A DNA stretch of 64,000 bases, from NCBI GenBank assembly GCA_025617745.1, contig CM046864.1:24283152-24347151 (forward strand), given 5' to 3'. The notes under the pieces are model-generated. The model searched no databases, was not told the origin of the DNA, and was given only the letters and a program-made list of their open reading frames with translations. This document shows positions 21,567 through 34,090 of the stretch, piece after piece. The DNA comes from Heliocidaris erythrogramma (taxonomy: Eukaryota; Echinodermata; Echinoidea; Camarodonta; Echinometridae). The first letter of the stretch is position 1, and the number at the start of each line of letters is the position of its first letter. The position numbers were made by a program, and so were the translations under genes.

Positions 21567-23902
21567 ATGGCAACCTTTCTTCTCGCTTTGATGATATTTG
21601 GCATCACAGCTAAGATCAATGGTAAGTGACCGTTACAGCTTTCAGTGTACTGTCGAGCCAAAATGCCAATATAATGTTCAATGAACTTTAAATGGAAGTT
21701 ATTATTCTATATGTTACCAAAATATGGAAGGGTTCACTACGCAAATAAAATCAGGCTTGTTATTCAAGTATTGCAGGTTTATCAATACCTGTTGAAATTA
21801 TAACAATAACTCTGACAAGAAAGTATTTGTTTTTTAACTTTTTAAATAACAATATCTATATCATATACAGAGCGTGGTGCTCATTAAATCCACTTTGAAA
21901 TATAGTATCACACATTGTTTTTATTTTATATTATTATTATCTTCACTCTCCAGAATATTATACTGATATCGTACTTGTGCACCAATGTTATCACATTTAT
22001 CATACCGGTATTCGTTTATTTCACCATTTGTCGGGGATGGTTAACCGCACAACGTTCAACGCTCCTGATAATCGCGTATCGAATTTAAGAAAAATATCAA
22101 GGCAAAAGTGATTCATCCTGTTCCCCATCCCAATCATTCTTTCCACCATCCACCCACTCCTTCTCAGTCTCTCTCTCTCTTTCTCCATTCATTTCTCTCT
22201 TTTCCTGCCCATACCCCCCCCCCCCCCCCTCTCTCTCTCTCTTCTCTCTCTCTCTTTCATTTTATCTTTCTATCTAACTATTCATCTATCTACCAATCTA
22301 TCTTTGTATCTCCCTCCCCTATTTACCGTCTGCCTTTTGTCCGTCTGCACCTCACAGCTTCACCATACTACTACGGTGACTTTCCTGGCGATGATGAGGA
22401 CGGGTACGATCTCGCCGTCCCTCTGTCCGAACTCTGCCATCAGGTCTTCACCGACAACGAAGCGGAGTACGACCTTGGTTTCGTCAACTTCATGCTCGAA
22501 GTCATTTGTCCGTCGATCCTGGATGATGAAGGGGAAGGGTCCGGTGATTTTGGTGGAATGCAGCGTTGTGGGCTAGAACTTCTAACCATCGAAGTTATAG
22601 GTACATAGAGCCATTCTACGTCGCGGTTCGCACCCACTCAGCATCTGTCCAGTAAGTGCAGACTCTCCCATTTGGTCAGCTATCTGACCACTAGAAGAAA
22701 GGGAGAATGTTGAGTGGGTGTGGACCTATAGTAGATGATATAATTAGTTCAGATTATAATAATTTCCGTTCAGATGTTTATAGTCCTAAACTTTCTTTTT
22801 CTGTTATGATTAGCGATGTGATTTTTATCCATATACTATTTCATTTGTGTGTCAGTTTTATTCATATTTTTATAACCCTTCTGTTTGATCTCATTGGAGT
22901 TATTTGCCTTATCAGCCAAGTATAGAAATAATGTGTATGTTCTGTCATGTTATGTAGCATTACTTTAGTGAAATAGGCTGATGTAAATTGTTTTGCATCT
23001 AGTGGAGAGGGGGGGGGGGGGGGGACCCGACTTGGCTTTGTAATTGTCAGTAATCATAATTTCAAAAATACAATTATACTTTTACAATAATTTCTTATAA
23101 GAGTGAATACATTCAATCACTAATGGAAGGCAATTGATTACAATGTAAGATTTAGAAAAGGCTTGAAATATAATGATTAAAAAATAATTTAAATCTCTGT
23201 CTCTCTCTGTCTCTCTGTCTCTCTTTCTCTCTATTATGTCCCCCTCCCTCCCCCTTTCTCCCTCCATCTCTCCTCTCCTCATTCCCTCACACTACCCTCT
23301 CCCCATCTCTACTTACTCCTGCATTCCCTTCAACACCCCTCCTCCATACCTACCAACCACACTTCTACCCTCCCTCCTTTCACTTTCTTCCGTCCCTTCC
23401 TCCGTCACTCTCACCCCCATCCACGGTTCACACCGACACTCTCCCTCCCTACCTATCATCCACTTCCCTCACCCAATCACTCCCTACTCCTTCCTCCCTC
23501 CATTCCTCTCTGGCACCCTCCCTCCCTCCCTCCATTGATATAACATTCATTTCCTCCCAATACATCCCGTTCTCACAACCAACCATACACCCTCCTTCAC
23601 GCCCACCCACCCTCCCTCCTGTATCTTCAGTCCACGCTCTTTCCCGGGACCCTGCAAACCAGCAAGCCCTCACGGAGATAGTGGAAAGCACCTGCCAAAC
23701 CGAGGGCCAGGGGCACAGTGGCATAGAATCCTTCTGCCGGTTCAGTCGCGAAGGCATCACCATCAGCGGTGGTTGTGGTGGTGGTGGTGGAGGTAGCGGT
23801 AGCGGTAGTGGCAGTGGGGATGGTGATGGTGATGGTGATGATGGATACGGCGTTTCAGAGTACTGGAGCGTGTATGATTATTACAATGACCTTTGGGAAT
23901 AA
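21567..23902 (+). CDS. Secreted acidic Ser-Gly protein, paralog A (3 exons, 189 aa)
   Basis: Exons are 21567-21621, 22358-22600 and 23631-23902; both introns are phase 1 with GT/AG ends. Exon 1 encodes a signal peptide (MATFLLALMIFGITAKIN). Exon 2 gives residues about 19-99: an acidic start (GDFPGDDEDGYD), a cysteine pair with 23 residues between (C45, C69; the second in FVNFMLEVIC), EGSGD at 78-82, one extra Cys (89) and LLTIEVI. Exon 3 gives a second cysteine pair with 13 between (C121, C135), then GITISGG, an extra Cys, a Gly run, GSGSGSGSGDGDGDGDD and an aromatic acidic end (EYWSVYDYYNDLWE). The product should be exported and strongly acidic. Ser-Gly in acidic context is typical of glycosaminoglycan attachment, so a small proteoglycan core is a possibility, not shown. 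I recognise no family. It is closest to paralog B. Confidence 0.82.
22100..22330. repeat. CT-rich low complexity in intron 1 of gene A
   Basis: CTCTCT and C-run sequence (22217-22229) leads into the exon 2 acceptor as a long pyrimidine tract. All four paralogs have CT-rich DNA before exon 2 or exon 3. Confidence 0.65.
23190..23625. repeat. CT/CCT-rich low complexity in intron 2 of gene A
   Basis: This is a pyrimidine tract of about 430 bp (CTCTCTGTCTCT, then CCTCCCTCC) running into the exon 3 acceptor. The ORFs in it are compositional. Confidence 0.65.
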
Positions 23903-24088
23903 TAGATCATATCGCATATTTGTCATATAAAAACTTTATTTGGTACTCCATGTACTCCTGTGGGAGGTAGTATTTACAGTCTGAGTCAATAGAAATGAAA
24001 CCCAAATTCAATCGTAAATATGGTTGCAATCAGCTAAGAATTGAACCAAAGATACCTTATTACCTCACAATGTAGCCTATCATGCTTC

Positions 24089-25012
24089 CTTTAATTTGAC
24101 ACCTTCAGCAATAAAATCCGACCATGGACTGCTCAATGCACTCACAAATAATGAAAGTATGAGGCCATGGTCTCACTGGCCTTACGACCGGTTGCCGACT
24201 TCCGACAACCACTGGTCCCTTGTTAGTTGTTGGAGACCGCAAAAAGAATCTTGTCATTTTTTAAACGTTTGTCAGGGGTTAACAACTTGTTGTTCGAGCA
24301 TTTTGGTAGGCTGGAGATTTGAGCAATGGTCTCACTGCATTGCGACCGGTTGCTGACCTCCGACAACCACTGGTTGGTAGGTGGTTGTCTAAGATGTCAA
24401 AGGGGGTTTTAGTCAGTCTCTATTAATTTTGGTTGTCTGCAGTCGGCAACTGGTTGCCAGAGCATTTTGGTCGGCTGGAAGTTTACGCTGCTGCATCAAT
24501 AACCTTTTGCCGACCGAAATGGTTGTGAATGGGTTTTGGTTTAGGAATCGATAGGCAACTGATCGTTTATCATTAGGTGATCAATCGCCGATCTTATTTC
24601 TAACCACATTTCAAGCACTAACGATCCCTCGGAGATCAATCTGAGACCTGTCGTCAAACCTTTAGAAAACCAATAAAACCACCTCACACCCATTTCAGTC
24701 GGCAAACGTTTTTCAATGAGGCAGGTAAACTTCCAACCGACCAAAATGCTCCAACAACCTTTCGCCAACCCCTGACAACATTTTATAAACTGATAAAAAT
24801 CTCTTTGCGATCTCTGACAACTAACTACCGACCAGCGGTTGTCGGAAGTCGGCAACCGGTCGTAGGGCCAGTGAGACCATATGGCTTAAAGATTAACTCC
24901 TGAACACCACTCAGCCAAAATTTGGGGAAAGACGATTTTGACATGCTCTCAAAAATTGGCCAGTGCTCAGTCATTCATGGTCGGAATTTGGTGAACAGCC
25001 TATCAAATTAAA
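24089..25012. mobile_element. Nested pair of inverted-repeat elements (outer 24089-25012, inner 24167-24880)
   Basis: Outer arms: 24089-24145 (TTTAATTTGACACC, ATCCGACCATGGAC) against 24963-25012. Inner arms: 24167-24330 (GGTCTCACTGGCC, ACGACCGGTTGCCGACTTCC) against 24720-24880. A further partial copy of the inner sequence lies at 24320-24490 in the same orientation as the left arm. No ORF of note is present. Confidence 0.65.
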
Positions 25013-25095
25013 GAAGATAATATCAACCACCATATCATTATATTACATTTCAGCGAATTCACATAGTTTGTAAGATATCAGGGCTTGGTGTCCTA

Positions 25096-25274
25096 GCTAG
25101 CGCTATTTGGCCAGCAGGGGACGTATACTCGCAACGAGTCACCATGTGTTGTGGCAATAGCGAAAATTACATATCATATAAACAAAATACTATTGTAATT
25201 TTCCTACTGCCTCAACACTTGGTGACTCCTACTGTGTATGCGCCCCCTGTCGGCAGGGCTCAGCCAATAGCGAC
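25096..25274. mobile_element. Inverted-repeat element (~180 bp)
   Basis: The left arm (CGCTATTTGGCCAGCAGGGG ... GAGTCACCA) is matched in reverse complement by TTGGTGACTC ... CCTGTCGGCAGG ... CCAATAGCG. The centre is AT-rich with GAAAATTAC/GTAATTTTC. Confidence 0.6.
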
Positions 25275-25389
25275 TACCTGCTAATTTGGGTGATAGTGGA
25301 ATGTCGGCATTGGTCCTGATTGACAATGGGGCAAGAAGGAAAGTATAGTAGTTAAGCGATAAATTGATATTTCGGTCTAGAAAAATCGG

Positions 25390-25870
25390 GTTTGGGTGCA
25401 TATATATATATATTTATATATATTTGTAGGATTGGGGGTAAATTGCCATGGAGGATGAAAACACGAAGGTTTCGACAAAGAAGGTAAATGACAATTAAAC
25501 ACATTGATGCAAGGTCTTTTAAGAAAATGAAAGGAATAACAAAGTAATATGCGTTCAGTTTCTTACTTTTTACAGTAATGTTAAACGATTTCTGATGTGT
25601 TTCTTGTTTAGCAGTTTATTGTGCAGTAGACTAGCGTGTAATGGAAAAGGGAATAGAAAATAAATCATGTCATTATGAGTATTATGTTTTGCCACTGTTT
25701 TGCTTATTTACTGAGCTAAGCACCACCAATTTTGACAAGTGTTTCGTTTTGTTTCATTTTATTTAAACAAACAAACATATTCAGCAAATGGGTGAACAAA
25801 AATGATATGAATAGAGGTGAAGAGATGTGATGAGAGGGAGAGAGGAAGTATGGTCTGAGATTAAAGTAAA
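25390..25870. other. Non-coding stretch between genes A and B
   Basis: There is a short TA-rich run (25401-25430). No gene or repeat is recognised otherwise. Confidence 0.4.
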
Positions 25871-25872
25871 GA

Positions 25873-26290
25873 GCTACACTGTAAAAACAAAAAAGTACTG
25901 TAAAATTACAGAAATCTGATGTCAGCAGAGTCGCCAGAAATTTGGCGTAAAAATACATGCTGTATGTAATTTTAACATACATTTCAGATTTGCAATTCAG
26001 ATAACAGGTTCTTATGTAATCCGATTACACATTAAAACCTGGTTACAGAGAGTTAGCCAGTAGACTTCCATCTGAACAACACCTCTTCTGTGCTGTCTCT
26101 GCTCTGTTTAAGAGTGTGCTGGAATTGCGTTGGAACCCGAGTCCTACAATATATTAAGGTAAAAAAATTAAACTGTAAAATTACACAAAATACTGTATAA
26201 AAACCCTATTTTGCTTTAAAATCACAAGTTTCTGATGTAACTCAGTTTCGCAATTACAAATGAGGTACTTTTACGGGAAAACTGTAAAAA
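25873..26290. repeat. ACTGTAAAA-rich segment, possible CACTGTAAAAA-type MITE
   Basis: It starts with TACACTGTAAAAAC at about 25874, like the ends at 11537 and 46454. It contains several ACTGTAAAATTACA words up to about 26290. I could not find a clean inverted right end. Confidence 0.4.
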
Positions 26291-26299
26291 TAAATTTAA

Positions 26300-27830
26300 A
26301 CCACCGATTGAGACCATGGTTTATATTTGGCAGCTAACGAAGGGGGTTTGAGATGAACGCTGGATTAATCCATGGTCTTAAGTTAATCCATGGTTTAGAC
26401 CATGTTTCTTGTAGTCCATCTTTCTTGAACACCATCAAGGTTTTCATGGTTTTGACCTAGGTTTAAATTTAAACAATGGATATGTAAAACATGGTCTAAA
26501 ACACAGATTGAATCTAAACCTCTTTAGTGAATTCTGGCCATTATGGCAATATGCATTATAACCATGCAGACATTTAGCTCCATAATGAAGAGCCTACTTG
26601 CATTTCGTTTTTCTGCCGGAAAGCACTCGCTCTTTTTTTTAATGTAGTCTAAAATGAGATCATCACCTAGGCCCTTCAAAAGGAGAGAGAAGTGGTTTAT
26701 ATTGGATCATCTTTCTAATAATTATACAGGTACTTTGCAGTCTTAGCAGTTGAATTAACCGTGAATTAATGAACTTTCGGCTTATCTTCAGATGGAGAGC
26801 CGATTCATTTATTATTGTTGTTGATGTTGTTGTTTATAAGATTTGGGGGGTTCATGGGAGAAGGGGGCAACTGCCATTATGTCGATCTTCCCCGACCCGA
26901 GCTGAGCCTGATCGATTTAGCCATAATGACACTATTGACTTTAAAGGACCCCAAGGAAGAACAGTAATATTCTATAGACATTGCCGAATTGTGCTTTCTC
27001 TGATTTGAATTGAGATCTACATGCATGTTTTTCTATCATTTTATACATTAGATTATAATTTTTTTTTTTTTTTGGGGGGGGGGGTATTTTTATCTGATTT
27101 CAGAAATAAAAACGAACAAACAAACAAGACTTCATTGACTCTAGTGCCTTCTTACAATATACAGAGCACACGACTGATTACATAAGCATATGATATGTAA
27201 TCGGGTGTATGATACACAAACAAGGATATAACGGGGACTTTAAAGGGAAGATGCTCTTTCAGACCTATCTGAAATGTGTTTGAAATTTAGATATTCATAC
27301 AATACATGGAGAAAGAACTGCCAAGCCTTAAGCCCGCGGCACACACGAGCCGTCAGGATTTCGTCTGCGTCTGTACCTGCGCTAATCAAGCTTGGGAACG
27401 GAATTAACTCATACGCCAGTTATTAAAAGTGTTGTTTCCCCTGTTCGTTTTGCAATCACTTTTTAAACGATACCAATCTTCAATGACCGTACAAGTCACT
27501 GACGCGTTCCTAACGTCAGCAAATTATGACGCCTCGTGAAAGCGGTTGTCAAACCGTCTCAGGGAAGCGTTTCACCAAGCGTTCTGTAAGTGACTTTTAC
27601 CGACAAATGTTATAAGCTACTGAAATCCTTGCATCTGATTGACTGAGAGCAAATTTGTCCGTCAAAATCATTAACAAAGTATGCTTGATGAAACGCTCCC
27701 CAGGAGTGACATGGTAAACATAAAGAGTAAGAAATAGCGGTTGGTATCAAGTAATTATCGGGCCAATGGAAATCTCTAACGCACGGTTGTGGGCGCAGTG
27801 GCGTAGCGTGGGTCCAGCCAGAGAGGGGGA
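26300..27830. other. Non-coding stretch between genes A and B
   Basis: It holds words around ATGGTTTAGACCATG (26330-26520) and a T run followed by a G run (27059-27084). No gene is seen. Confidence 0.4.
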
Positions 27831-27834
27831 ACCA

Positions 27835-27977
27835 GGGCCCCGTTTCATAAAAAGTGTTATCATTAACAACTGCCTCTTTTCTATGACAAATTCGCTCTTA
27901 GCCAATCAGATTCAAGGATTTCAGTAGCTTATAACAGTTGTAACTTGTTATCAAGTAACAGTTATGAAACGGGTCCC
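27835..27977. mobile_element. GTTTCAT-ended MITE, copy 2
   Basis: The ends GGGCCCCGTTTCATAAAA and TTATGAAACGGGTCCC are inverted; the inner words GACAAATT and AGCTTATAACAGTT are shared with the other copies. Confidence 0.7.
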
Positions 27978-28404
27978 ATATTTACAAAAAAAGATGAAAT
28001 GCGAGTGAACAAGGCTATCCAGTGAGGGGGTATTGAGGGGATCATATAATTTCTTGTCTTTGATATTATTCTCTCTCCCTTTCTTTCTTTCACTCTATCT
28101 CTGTCTTTCTTTCTTTCTCTGTGTGTGCCTCTGTTTCTCCCTGTCTCCCTTTCACCCTTTTCGCCATTCAATCATGGTGGGGGGGGGGGGGGGGGGGGAC
28201 ATGGCTTCCCCTTCCACCATAGTATACCTACACCAATAAGCGGGCGATTGCTTTTGGAGTGGTTTACCAAGGAAGCAATTGAGGTCATGTTACTTCAGGT
28301 ATAACCACGAGATGTTGCTTGAAGATAGCTCATATCGTTATGTTCTTAATCTGCACTGGTGAGATCTCATCGGAATTAGAGGAGACTTTCATTTTGGGTT
28401 GAAA

Positions 28405-28678
28405 ATGGCGCCTATTCTTCTTGCTCTCATGGTGTTTGGCATCGTGGCGAAAACCAATGGTAAGTGATCATCTCCATTACTCTTGGAGGAATTGTCTATT
28501 CATTTTTCAAACAATAGTAATGATTAATCACAAAGCTCATAATAGAGTGGACATTATTTACTTGTTATAGTATTTCATTATGTTGATAGGTCACTTTACC
28601 CGACCTACAGTTATATGGAAGAAGAAGGGGAAGAAGAAGTAGAAGAAGAAGAAGAAGAAGAAGAAGAAGAAGAAGAAG

Positions 28679-28709
<31 letters not shown>

Positions 28710-31700
28710 CTTTTAATGATCTCTTCCATGAATTAAATATCAGTAAGTAAAGGACATGATGCACAATATTGACATAAATCATATATTTTTTGAAAGGGTG
28801 GACATGTTTAAAAGCGAAGGTTGTCATGTCCAGAAACTTCCTGAAAGTTCCTGCGAGATGAAAAATATCCTAATTCGGGAAATCGTATGAATTTCGCATT
28901 TTGTGATAGTTCAACACTTCCCAATCACCATACGACTCGATTTACCTGATGATATCATCATCCGAACCCCCGAAATCGTATTTTAAACATGGCAAAATTG
29001 TCAAAGCTCGAGTTGTAAAAACAAAACCGAATTCTGTACAAGATCTGTGACGTAGATGTGCAGACACGATAGTAAACAAATCCAATCATCCCCTGCGCGC
29101 TCACATAGCGTTTACTTTGGATGTTGTGTGTTTTCGCCGAGTTATTTACCCCGTTTTGATCAGATAAATTTGTCATTTGTGTTCATTTTTTTCTGAGAAA
29201 ATATATTTTTATTGATTATATATAGTCTTCGGGTAACTTATCTCAGATTTGTTTTTTATTTCGATAAAACACATTTTCGGGGACATTCTCCAACCCGTTC
29301 GGCATAGGCATCGCGTTTGAATCGGTTTAGTCTACCTGTGTGTGAAAGTCGTGTAGTAGATATGGGATTTTTCGGGGCCCACCATTCAAAGGAAGGAAAA
29401 ATGATAACGAAGTACATGTACGTACATAGGAAGTATTGTTATACTAAGATGAAATTGATATCGTTGATAGTTCTAAGTTAGATCGACGAATGCAAAGTGC
29501 GACGTGCACAGTCACCGTACCATACACGTCCGCGCTGTACAGTATAAACAGCCTGTATGTACTAGCCTAACTAAGTTTTGAAATCAGATAGGAAGTATTG
29601 GAAACAAGGCATTGTAAATAAAATATCTATATCAGTTATCATTGCTGTTTTTGATGGAATTGTAATGCTTGATATCATTATTTTGTTATTTTAGTAGTAG
29701 TACTAGTATAGTAGGCCTACTAGTAGACCTAAAATTCTGTCTCTTGTTCGTTAGCTCTTCAATAAGAGACAGAAACGATCGTATCACTCTGCTGTGCAAA
29801 CCGAGTACACATTAACTTGCACACTATAACATTAACAGTTTGAATACGGCTGCAAGATTTTCAAACGGAGAAAACCTTGGACGCTGAATTACCTGAAAAA
29901 GGAGGTTTAACAGATTATTCAGTCAAATTGGTAAGTTGAACCGATTCCTTTAATAGTTAAGCCTAGGCGTAACCAATTCAATAATAATATTTAGATTTAG
30001 ATATATGAAGACAAATCAGATTATTGCGATTTTTCCAACTACACGTGCGCCGGCGTGTAGTCGGTTTGCACAGCAGAGTGATACGGCAGTTTCTGACGGC
30101 AGTTTCTGTCTCTAAGTGAAGAGCTAACGAACAAGAGACAGAATTTCGGTCTAGCCTACTAGGTACTACTAGTGACATAGATCTACATACTTAGTGTATA
30201 TAACTTAAAGGGAAATTAACCTCAGCGTATGAATTAGCTTATTTTGAATGGTGTAGTATATGCCTCTTATTTGATACATGCAATTTCATGTAAAAACACA
30301 GGATATAGATATAAATCACTATTTTCCAGCCAAGTTATCGTCTGCTAGCAATAATAAGGGGGCTGCCATTACTTTATGTGTACACGAACATATTTTTCAT
30401 CCCAAGTAAAATTTCCTTCATCGTTAACTTGTAATTGATTTTTAGAGGACAAATATATATTAGATAAAGTCACATATTCTGAAATGTAAGTTTAGTTTTA
30501 TATATTTTTTAAAAGGTCTTAATTTGTTCATAAAAAATATACTTCATAAAAAATATACGTCAAGGACGGAGAATTGACGTCAAGGACGGAGACAATCGTA
30601 ACAATACCAAAACAAAGCGAGGAATCTGCTTTACAGGATGGCTATTAGAACTCATGGGTCGTCAATTATCTAGGCCCATGGCCAATAACAATCGTAATAC
30701 AATCAGAACAAAGCGACGTATCTGTTGTAAAGGTAGGCTATTATCAATGCATATGGTACCTAATGATCCGTGTCATGCACAAAATGGCAGCCTCCATGGA
30801 AAGACGTAGCAGACAATAGGTGCATCTAGAATATCACGTGGGGTTAATTGTCCTTTAATATTACCACTTGTCCATTGTATAGTCCAACTAAATAAAAAAA
30901 GTATTGACATTGTTCTGAGACTGATTGATGATAAGCTGATCGATCTAGTCTAGACCAGCACTTCTCAACCTTTTTGAACTCAAGGCCCACTTTTATTTAA
31001 ACGTTGGATTTAAATAAAGGTGTAAATTCCCCCCAAATGACAATGAAATGCATAAATTTTTATCACAAATATATTGGAGTAAATACTAAGAATAATATGA
31101 AATTGATAGCGTGGATATTTCTAACCTAAGTTAGATCGAAGATGCAAAGTGCGACGTACCGGTACGTACACACCTACATGTACCTCCATTTTCATCGTCA
31201 AATTCTTCAATTTCTCCGTCATCTTCATCGATGTCACTATCACTGCTTTATTCTTCATCATCAATTTAAAAATTCATATCGAGGATGATAATCATCGTCG
31301 CAATATTCACCACACATTCTTCCTTCAAAATTTTGGGGTTCTCACTAGGATTAAATTATTGTAAACAAGACATCGAGAGAGCTCTATTTTATAGATGTCT
31401 GCACATTTACGTCACAAATATCCCGGATGTAATCGCTCGTTTTTCAGGGGATCTAGTTTTGATGCCTGGAAATCCTCATTTTTTAACTGAAAATTATCCG
31501 TCGGCTGATATGGCATGGCTCTGGAACTGACTTGCATTGATTAATATATATCTCCTCTTTGGATAAATACCAATTTTAAACAATAAATCAAGATTTAGTC
31601 ATTCAATAATTCATTAAATCATTATTATGGCCAACCAACTTTGGTGCAATGCATGTCAAACTTGGATAATGTTTGGACAAACGAAAGATAACCTTTTACT

Positions 31701-33449
31701 CTAAATGAAGCAAATCTGTCTCAGGTTGGCTGCGTAATGCCCAAAAGTTGGTAGGTCACATAATCACCGTCACGTTGGTTAAATTTTTACCGAACATTTT
31801 TGAAAGTGCACCTTTTATCCCTCTGTATTTTACAGCAAGGCCGTGCCGCGGCGACTTCCCGGGCGATGATGAGGACGGGTACGACCTCGCAGTCCCTCTG
31901 TCCGAACTCTGTCATCAGGCTTTCCTCGATAATGGGCCAAAGTACCATGTCGGGTTCGTGAACTTCATGCTCGAGGTCATCTGTCCTTTACTACTTGATG
32001 ATGGCGGGGAAGGCTCGGGGGAAGGGTCCGGTGACGGTTCGGTGATGCCGCGTAGTGGCCTGGATATCTTAACCATCGAAATTATAGGTACATATTTGAA
32101 TTTTCTCTTAAATGTTTATTTAAAAATAAATACGTTTGTTATAGAGAGGCCTACTTTGCCAATTTGAAATCTTACTAATAATATTTTGTTTATCGTTTTG
32201 TTTAATTATCATTGTGTTCTTCGTTACCGTGATTTTTATTCATCTTATGCATATATTATGATTTGAGCTATTTGCCTGAATTATCAGACAATTAAATTTA
32301 TATCCCTCATAGAAGATTTCTTGTGATTGGATTGGTTAAGATCAGTTCACGTGATCGTTCATATTTCTACTGTGCTAGAAGAGGAACCCCTGAAATGTTT
32401 TCCATAGCTGTGACGTCAGAGTATACTTTACTATTTCCGCTTACTTGCGGAGATCACGATTTTTTGCAGAAATCAACTCCTTTTTTAGGGCAGCCATGTT
32501 ACGAGCTAGGGATACCCCCGCGATACAACAATGCAAGTTTGTGTTTCTGCTTGCTGACTGAAAATCACGTCATTTTGTAACGTCACAATTGTCCTGATGA
32601 TTAAGTCATTAGTCTTGTTCAGATATTATTTCTAACTTTGGGCAGTTTTTTTTTTGTGCCAAACTTGGGTAATGTTTTGCACAAACAGATGAATCACGCA
32701 CCAAAATAATATATCTCTTTCTCTCTCTCTCTCTCTCCCTCTCTCTTTCTCTTCCTCCTTCATTCCATCTCTCATTCCCTCACTCCGGCTCTCTCTTTCT
32801 CTGTCTCTCGTTCTCTCTCTTTTCCCCTTCTTCTTCCCTCCAACCCTGCTCCCATTCTCGCTCTCTTTCGCTCTCTCTCTCTCTTTCTCTCTCTCTCTCC
32901 CCTTGCCATCATCCCTCAACCCCGCTCTATCTCTCTTTCTCTCTTTCTCTGTTTTATCCATCCCTCCCACCCGGCCTCCACTATTCCACCCCTCACTCCC
33001 TCACTCCCCCTGCCTCCCTGCCTCCCTACCAACCTCCATTCCTCCATTCCTCCATCTCTCCCTCCATCCATCTATACATCAATCCATCATTATATCCTAC
33101 CTTCCTCTCATCCATCCATCCATCCTAACTTCATCCATTCACGTCTCCAGTCCAAGCTCTGTCCCCGGACCCTGCTACCCAGCAAGCCCTCATGAAGATA
33201 GCGGAGAACACCTGCCAAGCCGAGCTCCTGGGGCACAGTGGCATTGACTCCTTCTGCAAATTCTTCCTGACGGGCATCACCATCAGTGGTGGTGGTGGTG
33301 GTGGTAGTGGTAGTGGAGATGATGATGGTACTGGTAGTGGCAGTTATGGTTATGGTGATGATGGGAGCAGCAGTAGCAGTGTATATTTTAGTATAGATCA
33401 AGGATACGGGTTTGGTTACGGATCACATGATGCCAGCTCTTGGTGGTGA
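28405..33449 (+). CDS. Secreted acidic Ser-Gly protein, paralog B (3 exons, 201 aa)
   Basis: Exons are 28405-28459, 31836-32087 and 33151-33449, with phase 1 GT/AG introns; intron 1 is long (3376 bp) and filled with repeats. Exon 1 is a signal peptide (MAPILLALMVFGIVAKTN). Exon 2 opens ARPCRGDFPGDDEDGYD with an extra cysteine, then a cysteine pair 23 residues apart ending FVNFMLEVIC, then GEGSGEGSGDGS and LTIEII. Exon 3 has a cysteine pair 13 apart (TCQAELLGHSGIDSFC), GITISGGGGGG, SGSGDDDGTGSGS, a Tyr/Gly/Ser stretch and ends SHDASSWW. It is close to paralog A through both coding exons. The tail is less acidic and more Gly/Tyr/Ser-rich than in C and D. Role unknown; a secreted glycosaminoglycan-bearing or matrix protein is inferred. 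AATAAA stands at 33563-33568. Confidence 0.82.
28609..28708. repeat. GAA/AAG trinucleotide microsatellite
   Basis: About 30 GAA units lie in intron 1 of gene B. Confidence 0.85.
29711..30163. mobile_element. Inverted-repeat element (~450 bp) in intron 1 of gene B
   Basis: The left arm (AATTCTGTCTCTTGTTCGTT, then GTATCACTCTGCTGTGCAAA) is matched in reverse complement by the right arm (about 30055-30163). The arms are about 100 bp. No coding region is seen. Confidence 0.68.
30205..30858 (+). mobile_element. 654-bp inverted-end element, copy 1 (intron 1 of gene B)
   Basis: The ends TTAAAGGGAAATTAACC and GGTTAATTGTCCTTTAA are inverted. A copy of the same length in the opposite orientation lies at 52386-53039, with nearly identical sequence wherever I compared. 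TTAA at both borders would fit a TTAA-targeting (piggyBac-type) mobiliser, but the TTAA may belong to the element ends. Confidence 0.72.
30860..31830. other. Remainder of intron 1 of gene B
   Basis: ORFs at 31149-31364 and 31285-31530 have no recognisable motif. No repeat structure was identified. Confidence 0.4.
32695..33140. repeat. CT-rich and CCAT-rich low complexity in intron 2 of gene B
   Basis: CTCTCT (32715-32945) changes to TCCATCCATCCA-type sequence up to the exon 3 acceptor at 33150. Confidence 0.7.
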
Positions 33450-33499
33450 TTGAAAAAAATAGGCATGAATAGTTGCACAAGGGGTGGCTCCAGGCTATT

Positions 33500-33875
33500 G
33501 TAAAAAAGGGGGTGGTTAAAGCAAAAAATGTATGTGTGATAGCCGTAAATTTACCACTGAAAAATAAATCTGACTAACCAAAAAATAATTACAGTTTTGC
33601 TTGTAATTTACTAAAAGAAAACCTCTCTGAGACGAAAAGCAAAGCCTATCTTTTTAGATTTTAGCGTCCTTTTGGTTCGGAAAAAGACTTGGAGGGGTGG
33701 TTGAGCAAAAAAAGTATGTGTGATAGCCGTAAATTTACCATTGAAAAATAAATCTGACTAACCAAAAAATAATTACAGTTTTGCTTGTAATTTACTAAAA
33801 GAAAACCTCTCTGAGACGAAAAGCAAAGCCTAACTTTTTAGATTTTAGCGTCCTTTTGGGTTGGAAAAAAGACTT
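33500..33875. repeat. Direct tandem duplication, ~185-bp period, two copies
   Basis: A block containing GTGTGATAGCCGTAAATTTA (33534 and 33719) and CTCTCTGAGACGAAAAGCAA is repeated nearly exactly, just behind gene B. The first copy contains the possible polyadenylation signal of gene B. Confidence 0.75.
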
Positions 33876-33944
33876 GATTGGGGACACATTTAATTTTGGG
33901 GGTTTTTACACTTAAGGTATGCCTCCTGGGTTTCTTCAAAATCT

Positions 33945-34090
33945 GGGTCCTGTTTCATGAAACTTGTTATCAATAACAAGTTACGGTTGTTGTAATAAGA
34001 TACTAAAATCCTTGCAGCTGATTGGCTGAAAGCAAATTTGTCATAGAAATGTGGCTGTTGTTACTGGTAACAAGTTTTATGAAACTGGAC
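33945..34090. mobile_element. GTTTCAT-ended MITE, copy 3
   Basis: Ends GGGTCCTGTTTCATGAAACT and AGTTTTATGAAACTGGAC; CTTGTTATCAATAACAAGTT lies near the left end. Confidence 0.7.

Noticed and set aside
22108..22357. Open frame extending exon 2 of gene A upstream to an ATG
   Set aside because: That part is CT-rich intron with a good AG acceptor at 22357; the paralogs all start exon 2 at the same point after a signal peptide exon.
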